Made by a program: the position numbers and the translations under genes. The notes under the pieces are model-generated. The model searched no databases. It was not told the origin of the DNA and saw only the letters and a program-made list of their open reading frames with translations. From Janthinobacterium saanense (GTDB taxonomy: Bacteria; Pseudomonadota; Gammaproteobacteria; Burkholderiales; Burkholderiaceae_D): 64,000 nt of DNA. The stretch spans positions 1 through 64,000 of the forward strand of contig NZ_JACHCI010000026.1 in NCBI RefSeq assembly GCF_014200675.1, written 5' to 3'. Shown in pieces: positions 46,751 through 53,406 of the stretch. Every line of letters begins with the position of its first letter. Positions within the stretch are counted from its first letter, which is position 1.

Positions 46751-47423
46751 CGTCGTTTTCCGCCAGGCGGAAGCCGCGTCCGCGCACCGTGTGTATCAGT
46801 TGCGGCAAGCCGGGCGCATCGACCTTGCCGCGCAAATTGCGCACATGGACGTCGATCAGGTTATCGATGCCGATCAGGTCGGCCTGCCAGATCTGCTCGG
46901 CCAGGCGCGCGCGGCTGACCACTTCGCCCGCCTGGCGCAGCAGGATCAGCAAAATCGCATATTCCTTGGGCGTCAGGTCCAGCACTGCGCCAGCGCGGGT
47001 GGCCTTGTGGCTGACCGGGTCGAGCGCCAGGTCGGCCAGCGCCAGCACCAGCGGGCGGCTGATATCGGAGCGGCGCAGCAGCGCACGGATGCGCGCCAGC
47101 AGCTCTTCGAACTCGAAAGGCTTGGTCAGATAGTCATCGGCTCCTGTATTGAGACCCACTACCCGGTCGGCCGTGGCGTCGCGCGCCGTCAGCATCAGGA
47201 TCGGTGTCTGGATGGCGCGCGCACGCAAATCGCGGCAAAAATCGATGCCCTGTTTTCCGGGTAACATCCAGTCGAGGACGATCATGTCGTAATCGACGGC
47301 GTAGCTTTCCTCTTCACCGTCTTCGGCGCTATGCACCACGTCGACGACAAAACCTTCTTCCTGCAAGCCGCGCGCCAGCAGCCGCGCCGCCTTGCGGTCA
47401 TCTTCTACCAAGAGGATTCTCAT
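46743..47423 (-). CDS. OmpR-family response regulator
   Basis: A 226-residue two-domain regulator. The receiver has acidic pair EDD at 7-9, phospho-acceptor Asp51 in VLDWMLP, the Thr in LTARD and Lys in TKPFEFEELLA. The OmpR-type winged helix follows (LDLTPKEYAILLILL, then DVHVRNLRGKVDAPG and VRGRGFRL). It is cotranscribed with the sensor kinase and divergent from the adaptor-RND-mgtA operon, whose upstream region carries repeated half-sites at 11-bp spacing of the kind this family binds. Confidence 0.94.
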   Translation of the reverse strand: MRILLVEDDRKAARLLARGLQEEGFVVDVVHSAEDGEEESYAVDYDMIVLDWMLPGKQGIDFCRDLRARAIQTPILMLTARDATADRVVGLNTGADDYLTKPFEFEELLARIRALLRRSDISRPLVLALADLALDPVSHKATRAGAVLDLTPKEYAILLILLRQAGEVVSRARLAEQIWQADLIGIDNLIDVHVRNLRGKVDAPGLPQLIHTVRGRGFRLAENDGV

Positions 47424-47609
47424 GCCTGTCTTTTCCCGTCATGCTGTGTTTTTCTTGGTTTCATTTTACCGCGCCGCGCCTGGCCCCGCCGCCAACCTGA
47501 AGAAGGATTCAGGAATACTTGGGAAGTTCTTCAGGCGCGTGCTGCTATGCTTTTCCAGCGCTGAAAAAGCGGCGCAGCTAGCCGTATCAATCAACTCACA
47601 GGAGAAAGC
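47424..47609. promoter_or_regulatory. Divergent regulatory region of the two-component and metal-transport operons
   Basis: It contains CTGAA-N6-TTCAG (47497-47512), three half-sites TTCAGG/TTGGGA/TTCAGG at exact 11-bp spacing (47508, 47519, 47530), an inverted repeat CCTGAAGAA (47496-47504) / TTCTTCAGG (47527-47535), and an extended -10 element TGCTATGCT (47543-47551) starting 8 bp after the last half-site. This resembles promoters activated by OmpR/PhoP-class regulators, which bind direct repeats just upstream of the -10. Confidence 0.6.
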
Positions 47610-47669
47610 GTGGACCCAGACTCGCCTGCCAGCATGTGCCGAAAAGGCCGCCGCTCGATTCCAGCCTGA
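47610..47669 (+). CDS. Candidate MgtL-like leader peptide
   Basis: A 19-codon ORF starting GTG with an ideal AGGAG five bases upstream; it reads MDPDSPASMCRKGRRSIPA. The enteric MgtL leader, which senses low Mg2+ and controls mgtA, reads [17 protein letters not shown]. Both open Met-acidic-Pro-Asp-x-x/Pro and then become Arg/Lys-rich. Acidic residues followed by prolines near the N-terminus are known to destabilise translating ribosomes when Mg2+ is low. The ORF lies about 190 nt upstream of an operon that ends in an MgtA-type ATPase. It is too short to be a functional protein. Confidence 0.55.
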   Translation: MDPDSPASMCRKGRRSIPA

Positions 47670-47860
47670 CCGCCGCGCCCCGTGCTTCGCCACGGCACGC
47701 CATGGGTCCAGTCCTGGCCCCGCACGGCAACCGTCTTACGCTCTACCCCTCTTCGGCACCACCCACTGACCGCCCGCCAGCGCCCTCGCGCTGCCGGAGC
47801 TGGACATGCCTGCGCATGTTCCAGCACAACGCTCATCAATCAATAACAAGGAATACCGGG
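47670..47860 (+). promoter_or_regulatory. Rest of the 5' leader before the adaptor gene
   Basis: About 190 nt between the leader ORF and the adaptor start. It contains two mutually exclusive small hairpins, CGTG/CACG (47681-47694) and CGTGC/GCACG (47681-47699), beginning 12 nt after the leader stop. There is no clear intrinsic terminator; a Rho-dependent mechanism is possible given the C-rich stretch. Confidence 0.4.
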
Positions 47861-48994
47861 ATGAACTCGACCACCCCTATCTCGCTTGGCGCCTGCAGCC
47901 TTTGCGCCATCGCCCTCGCCTGCATGACTTTGTCGGGCTGTACCAAACAAACCGAGGCAGCCACGCCGCCGGCTGCAGCGAGCCATCTGGACGACGGCAG
48001 CATCAGCGTGCCGAAAACGTCGCCGCTGCGCCAGCGCCTGCAGATTGCCGCCGTGACCGAACAGGATATCGCCGTGCAAACGAGTGCGCCGGGCGCCATC
48101 GAGGCCATGCCTGAAAAACTGGTGAAAGTGACGCCGCCGCTGTCGGGCCGCATCCTGCGCCTGCAGCGCGCGCTGGGCGACACCGTGAAAGCCGGTGATG
48201 CCCTGTTCACGCTGGACTCGGCCGACCTGAGCGCCGCCTATGCAGACGACAGCAAGGCCCGTTCGGCCCTGCTGCAGGCGCGCCAGGAGCGCGACCGCCA
48301 AAAGACGCTGTTCGAAGCGGAAATCGCCGCACGCAAGGATTATGAAGCGGCCCAGGCAAGCTTCGAGCAGGTGCAGAGCGACGCCCACGCCAGCGCCGAC
48401 AAGCTGGCCCAGTATGGCGCGCCTGCCGGTGGCAGCTCGCGGCGCGACTATGTGCTGCGCTCGCCGATCGCCGGCACGGTGATCGAGATGAATGGCGCAC
48501 AGGGTGGCTACTGGAACGATATCAACGCCCCCGTGATGACGGTGGCCGATCTGTCCACCGTCTGGCTGTCGGCCAATGTGGCTGAAAAAGACCTGGCGCA
48601 GCTGGCTGTCGGCCAGAGCACGCGCATCACGCTCGACGCCATGCCGGGCCAGCAATTCGAAGGCAAGGTGGCCTATATCGGCGCCGTGCTCGACACCGAT
48701 ACGCGCACGGTCAAGGTGCGCGTATCCATCGATAACCGCAGCGGCAAGTTCAAGCCCGGCATGTTCGCCCATGCCGGCTTTGCCGGCACGACCCGCCGCG
48801 TGATCGTGGTGCCGGCTGCCGCCCTGCTGCAAAGCGGCTTGTACACCAAGGTGATGGTCGAGCGCAGCCCCATGCGTTTCGAGCCGCGCACCGTGCAGGT
48901 GGGCGCCACCCTGCAAGACCAGGTGGAAATCGTCTCCGGCCTGAAGGCGGGCGAGCGCATCGTCGTCAAGGAAGGAGTGCTGCTCAATGATTGA
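47861..48994 (+). CDS. Periplasmic adaptor lipoprotein of an HME-RND metal pump
   Basis: A 377-residue membrane fusion protein. The signal peptide ends in a lipobox (LSGC, Cys at about residue 27), so it is a lipoprotein. Domains in order are barrel-sandwich half one (KVTPPLSGRILRLQRALGDTVKAGD), a helical hairpin (about residues 115-180), barrel-sandwich half two (VLRSPIAGTVIEMNGAQGGY), a beta-barrel and a C-terminal domain. This is the CzcB/CusB type. It lacks an N-terminal Met-rich copper-binding segment. The start at 47861 follows AAGGAAT. It overlaps the RND gene by 8 bp. Confidence 0.92.
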   Translation: MNSTTPISLGACSLCAIALACMTLSGCTKQTEAATPPAAASHLDDGSISVPKTSPLRQRLQIAAVTEQDIAVQTSAPGAIEAMPEKLVKVTPPLSGRILRLQRALGDTVKAGDALFTLDSADLSAAYADDSKARSALLQARQERDRQKTLFEAEIAARKDYEAAQASFEQVQSDAHASADKLAQYGAPAGGSSRRDYVLRSPIAGTVIEMNGAQGGYWNDINAPVMTVADLSTVWLSANVAEKDLAQLAVGQSTRITLDAMPGQQFEGKVAYIGAVLDTDTRTVKVRVSIDNRSGKFKPGMFAHAGFAGTTRRVIVVPAAALLQSGLYTKVMVERSPMRFEPRTVQVGATLQDQVEIVSGLKAGERIVVKEGVLLND

Positions 48995-51900
48995 TTCCTT
49001 CATCACCACCTGCTTCAAGCGGCGCGGCATCGTCTGGCTGGTACTGCTGTTCGTCACCGTGTATGGCATCTACAGCTGGAAGCAACTGCCGATCGAAGCT
49101 TACCCGGACATCGCCGACGTCACCTCGCAAATCGTCACGCAGGTGCCTGGCCTGGGCGCCGAAGAAATCGAACAGCAGATCACCATACCGCTGGAACGCG
49201 CCTTGATGGGCACACCGGGCATGCACGTGCTGCGCACGCGCAGCCTGTTCGCCCTGTCGCTGATCACCGTGGTCTTCGAAGATGGCAGCGACGGCTATTT
49301 CACGCGTGAACGGCTGCAGGAGCGGCTGGCCACCGTGAGCTTGCCATATGACGCCAAGCCTGGCCTCGACCCCTACACCTCGCCTACCGGCGAAATCTAC
49401 CGCTACACGCTCGAATCGAAGTCGCGCAGCCTGCGCGAACTGTCCGAACTGCAGTTCTGGACCGTCATCCCGCGCCTGCAAAAAGTGCGCGGCGTGGCCG
49501 ACGTCAGCAATTTCGGCGGCTTGACCACACAGTTCACCCTGGAACTGGACCCTGCCAAACTCAATAGCTACAGCCTGTCGCTGTCGCAAGTGAAAGACGC
49601 CATCAATGCCAACAACGTCAGCGGCGGCGGCAGCATCATCGACCGTGGCCAGCAATCGTATGTGGTGCGCGGCGTGGGCTTGCTGCACTCGCTGGACGAC
49701 ATGGGCAATGTGGTGGTCACGGCCAAGAATGGCGTGCCGGTGCTGGTGAAAGACCTGGGCAAACTGGTCTACGGCAATGTGGAGCGGCGCGGCATCCTGG
49801 GCAAGGACAACAATCCCGACACCATCGAAGGCATCACCCTGCTGCTGAAGGATTTCAATCCCTCCGAAGCGCTGGAAGGCATCCATGCCGCCGTCGATGA
49901 CCTGAACCACAACCTGCTGCCGAAAGACGTGAAAGTGGTGCCTTATCTGGACCGCAGCTCGCTGATCGAGGCGACCTTGCACACGGTAGGATTCACCTTG
50001 GGCGAAGGCATGCTGCTGGTGGCCCTGGTGCTGCTGCTGTTCCTGGGCAGCCCGCGCGCAGCGGCCATCGTGGCGCTGACGATCCCGCTGGCCCTGCTGA
50101 TCGCCTTCATCTTCATGCACCACTTTAAAATTCCTGCCAACCTGCTGTCCCTGGGAGCGATCGACTTCGGCATTCTGGTCGACGGTTCGGTGGTGGTGCT
50201 GGAAAACATACTGCGCCGCCGCGAACGCGACCAGGACCGGCCATTGACTTTGCGCGACGGCATAGACTCGACCTTGCAGGTGGCGCGCCCCATCATGTTC
50301 GGCATGGCCGTCATCATCGCCGCCTACCTGCCCCTGTTCGCCTTCCAGCGCATCGAATACAAGCTGTTCTCGCCGATGGCCTACGCGGTCGGCTCGGCCC
50401 TGGTGGGTGCGCTGGTGGTCGCCCTGATCCTGATCCCCGGCCTGGCCTGGCTGGCCTTCCGCAAGCCGCGCAAGATGTTCCACAACCGCGTGCTGGAAGC
50501 ACTGGCAGAGCGCTATGGCCGCTTCCTGGAAAACATGGTCGGCAAGCGCCGCTGGGTGGCCGTCGTCTGCGGCGGTGCGCTGGCCGGACTGGTGATATTG
50601 GGCGGCACCATCGGCCGCGACTTCCTGCCCTACCTCGATGAAGGTTCGCTGTGGCTGCAAGTGCAGATGCCACCGGGAATCACCCTGGACAAGGCCTCGG
50701 AGATGGCCAGCGAACTGCGCCGCGCCACCCTGGAATTCCCGGAAGTGTCGACCATCGTCACGCAGACCGGCCGCAACGACGACGGCACCGATTACTGGAC
50801 GCCGTCGCATATCGAAGCGAGCGTGGGCCTGCATCCGTATAAAACCTGGAAGTCGGGCATGAGCAAGCAGGAGCTGATCGCAAAAATGAGTGAACGCTTC
50901 AAGCGCATGCCCGGCTACACGGTGGCCTTCATGCAGCCGATGATCGATGGCGTGCAAGACAAGCTGTCGGGCGCCCACAGCGACCTGACAGTTAAAATTT
51001 TCGGCAACGACCTCGATGAAGTGCGCGGCATCGCCGGCCAGGTGGCCGAGCTGCTGAAAACCGTGCCGGGCGCTTCCGACGTGGCGGTCGACGTGGAACC
51101 GCCGCTGCCCAACCTGAAAGTGGAATTGGACCGCGCGGCAGCAGCCCGTTATGGCATCAACGCGGCCGACGTGGCCGACCTGATTTCCACCGGCATCGGC
51201 GGCGCGCCTATCGGTCAGGTATATGTGGGCGAAAAAAGCTACGACATCGCCGTGCGCTTCCCGTTTGACGTGCGCTCCAGCCCGGACGCCGTCGCCAACC
51301 TGATGCTGACCACAGCCGATGGCGCCAAGGTGCCGCTGGCGCAAGTGGCCAAGATCAGCACCACTTCGGGTGAAAGCGTGATCGTGCGCGAAATGGGCAA
51401 GCGCAACATCATCGTGCGCCTGAATGCCCGTGGCCGCGACCTGGCCAGCTTCCTCGACGAAGCGCGGCCACTGCTGGAAAACAAGCTGCATTACGACCAC
51501 CAGCGCATCAGCCTGGAATGGGGCGGCCAGTTTGAAAACCTGCAGCGCGCGCAAGCCCGCCTGGCCATCATCCTGCCGATGACCCTGGGCGCCATGTTTT
51601 TGCTGCTGTTCGGCCAGTTCCGCAACCTGCGCCAGCCGACCCTGGTGCTGCTGGCTGTGCCGCTGGCGATGCTGGGCGGCCTGGCTGCGCTGCATTTGCG
51701 CGGCATGACCCTGAATGTGTCGAGCGCGGTCGGCTTCATCGCCCTGTTCGGCGTGGCCGTGCTGAACGCGGTGCTGATGCTGGCGCAAATCAACCGCTTG
51801 CGTACGCAGGAAGGCAAGACCTTGCGCGAAGCGGTGCTGGAAGGGGCGCGCGACCGCATGCGCCCCGTGCTGATGACGGCCACCGTCGCCGCGCTGGGCC

Positions 51901-52094
51901 TGACGCCGGCCATGCTGGCCACGGGCCTGGGCAGCGACGTGCAGCGCCCGCTGGCAACGGTGGTGGTGGGCGGCCTGGTGACGGCCACCGCCCTGACCCT
52001 GCTGCTCCTGCCTGCCCTGTATTACCTGATCGAGGCGCGCATTGCCGCGCGCCCGGCCCAGACCGAAGGAGTAAACGATGATGAAACACTTTAA
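48987..52094 (+). CDS. Heavy-metal-efflux (HME) RND permease, CzcA-type
   Basis: A 1035-residue RND transporter. TM4 carries DFGILVDGSVVVLEN, the HME motif DFG-x3-DG that is characteristic of Zn/Co/Ni/Cd-type (Czc/Cnr-like) pumps; Cu/Ag CusA proteins have a different TM4 sequence and Met pairs, not seen here. It has the standard two periplasmic porter loops and 12 helices. It is flanked by the adaptor lipoprotein and a CzcC/TolC-type channel, forming a full tripartite pump, and is followed in the same operon by an MgtA-type ATPase. The ion exported is not certain; given the context, divalent cations in general are plausible. Confidence 0.93.
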   Translation: MIDSFITTCFKRRGIVWLVLLFVTVYGIYSWKQLPIEAYPDIADVTSQIVTQVPGLGAEEIEQQITIPLERALMGTPGMHVLRTRSLFALSLITVVFEDGSDGYFTRERLQERLATVSLPYDAKPGLDPYTSPTGEIYRYTLESKSRSLRELSELQFWTVIPRLQKVRGVADVSNFGGLTTQFTLELDPAKLNSYSLSLSQVKDAINANNVSGGGSIIDRGQQSYVVRGVGLLHSLDDMGNVVVTAKNGVPVLVKDLGKLVYGNVERRGILGKDNNPDTIEGITLLLKDFNPSEALEGIHAAVDDLNHNLLPKDVKVVPYLDRSSLIEATLHTVGFTLGEGMLLVALVLLLFLGSPRAAAIVALTIPLALLIAFIFMHHFKIPANLLSLGAIDFGILVDGSVVVLENILRRRERDQDRPLTLRDGIDSTLQVARPIMFGMAVIIAAYLPLFAFQRIEYKLFSPMAYAVGSALVGALVVALILIPGLAWLAFRKPRKMFHNRVLEALAERYGRFLENMVGKRRWVAVVCGGALAGLVILGGTIGRDFLPYLDEGSLWLQVQMPPGITLDKASEMASELRRATLEFPEVSTIVTQTGRNDDGTDYWTPSHIEASVGLHPYKTWKSGMSKQELIAKMSERFKRMPGYTVAFMQPMIDGVQDKLSGAHSDLTVKIFGNDLDEVRGIAGQVAELLKTVPGASDVAVDVEPPLPNLKVELDRAAAARYGINAADVADLISTGIGGAPIGQVYVGEKSYDIAVRFPFDVRSSPDAVANLMLTTADGAKVPLAQVAKISTTSGESVIVREMGKRNIIVRLNARGRDLASFLDEARPLLENKLHYDHQRISLEWGGQFENLQRAQARLAIILPMTLGAMFLLLFGQFRNLRQPTLVLLAVPLAMLGGLAALHLRGMTLNVSSAVGFIALFGVAVLNAVLMLAQINRLRTQEGKTLREAVLEGARDRMRPVLMTATVAALGLTPAMLATGLGSDVQRPLATVVVGGLVTATALTLLLLPALYYLIEARIAARPAQTEGVNDDETL

Positions 52095-53394
52095 TCTCAA
52101 TCCCCGCCTGGCGGCCCGCCTTGTGCTGGCCACCACTATGGCCGCCTTGATGGCGCCGGCTGCCAGCGCGGCCGCGCCGCTGAACTTCGCCAGCTACCTG
52201 GCGGCGGTGGAAGCGCACAGCCTGGAATTGAAAGCACAGAACGAAACGGTCACTTCGGCCAAGGCCGGCGTCGGCATCGCCGGCATCCGGCCCGACCCCG
52301 AGTTTTCCATCGGCGCCTCGCGCGAAACGGTGAAATCCGTCGCCAACCGGCCCGTCACCTGGACGCCCACCGTCAGCATGGTGATCGAAACGGGCGGCAA
52401 GCGCGACGCGCGCCTGAAGGCAGCCCGCAGCAATGTGCTGCTGGCCGAGGAAACCGTGGCCGGCTTCAGGAGCGAGCTGTATGCCACCGCCGCAGCGGCG
52501 TACACGGAAGCGTGCCGCACGCGCGAAGTCGTGGCCCGCAAGGAGCAGACCATGAGCGCCCTGTCGAAAGTGGTCGACGCCAATGGCGTGCGGCGCAAGG
52601 TGGGCGACGTGGGCGGTATCGAGCTGCTGCAGTCGCGCGTCGAACGCGACCAGTTCCAGGCCGAACTGATGCAGGCCCGTAGCGACGCGGACAGCGCCAT
52701 GCTCAATTTGTCGCCAGCGCTGGGCCAGTCTTTCGAGACCCTGTTCCCCGATGCGCAACTGAGCTGCGACTTCACTGCCTTCGAGAGTAGTAGCGTCAGC
52801 AAGCTGGTGCCGCAGGCGCTGCGCGAACGCAACGACGTGCGCATCGCCCGCGCCACGCTGGACAATCTGCGCGATGGCGCATCCCTGGTGCGCGCCAACC
52901 GCTCGGTCGACCCTACCGTTTCGCTGGGCGTATCGGCCGCGCGCGGCTACCACGACGGCGTCGACGCCAATGGCGATACGGTCGACGGCACGCCGCGCTC
53001 GCGTGCGCTGAGCCTGTCGCTGTCGATCCCGATTCCACTGTCGCGGCGCGACAAGGGCGACATCGTGCAGGCCGAAGCCGGCGTCACGCAAGCCATGCTG
53101 GCGCTGCGCCAGGCCGAGCTGAAGGCGGAAACCGACGTGCGCACGGCCAGCGTGCAACTGGCTTCGGCCCAGCAGCGCCTGGCGCGCTACCACGACGGCG
53201 TGCTGGTCGATGCGCAAAAAGTGGTCGATGGCATCCGCCTATCTTACTTCAGCGGCAATGCCTCGCTGCTGGAGTGGCTGGCGGCCCAGCGTTCGGCCGA
53301 CGATGCTTATCAGGGCTATTTGCAGGCGCGCGCCGATGTGGCGATCGCCAGCACGCAGCTGCAACTGGCCATCGGCCAGCGTCCCACCCTGTAA
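52078..53394 (+). CDS. CzcC/TolC-family outer-membrane efflux protein
   Basis: A 438-residue outer-membrane factor. The signal peptide (LVLATTMAALMAPAASAAAP) ends near residue 32. Two repeated OEP domains follow, with long helices rich in Ala/Glu/Arg, consistent with an alpha-barrel tunnel (LKAQNETVTSAKAGV, and in the second half KAETDVRTASVQLASAQQRL). It overlaps the end of the RND gene by 17 bp and completes the pump. Its stop is 12 bp before mgtA. Confidence 0.92.
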   Translation: MMKHFNLNPRLAARLVLATTMAALMAPAASAAAPLNFASYLAAVEAHSLELKAQNETVTSAKAGVGIAGIRPDPEFSIGASRETVKSVANRPVTWTPTVSMVIETGGKRDARLKAARSNVLLAEETVAGFRSELYATAAAAYTEACRTREVVARKEQTMSALSKVVDANGVRRKVGDVGGIELLQSRVERDQFQAELMQARSDADSAMLNLSPALGQSFETLFPDAQLSCDFTAFESSSVSKLVPQALRERNDVRIARATLDNLRDGASLVRANRSVDPTVSLGVSAARGYHDGVDANGDTVDGTPRSRALSLSLSIPIPLSRRDKGDIVQAEAGVTQAMLALRQAELKAETDVRTASVQLASAQQRLARYHDGVLVDAQKVVDGIRLSYFSGNASLLEWLAAQRSADDAYQGYLQARADVAIASTQLQLAIGQRPTL

Positions 53395-53406
53395 CGGGAG
53401 CCTGCC

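Noticed and set aside
44078..46918. A 946-codon plus-strand frame across the acyltransferase and kinase genes
   Set aside because: Same His/Gln/Arg-rich antisense signature; the two minus-strand genes have clear domains.
48984..52136. A 1050-codon open frame on the minus strand opposite the HME-RND gene
   Set aside because: His/Gln/Arg/Gly-rich low-complexity translation with no domain, typical of antisense frames in GC-rich coding DNA. The plus strand encodes a full RND permease.
47861..53394. The HME pump as a copper/silver Cus system
   Set aside because: TM4 carries DFGILVDG, a Zn/Co/Ni-type motif, and the adaptor has no Met-rich N-terminal copper site.
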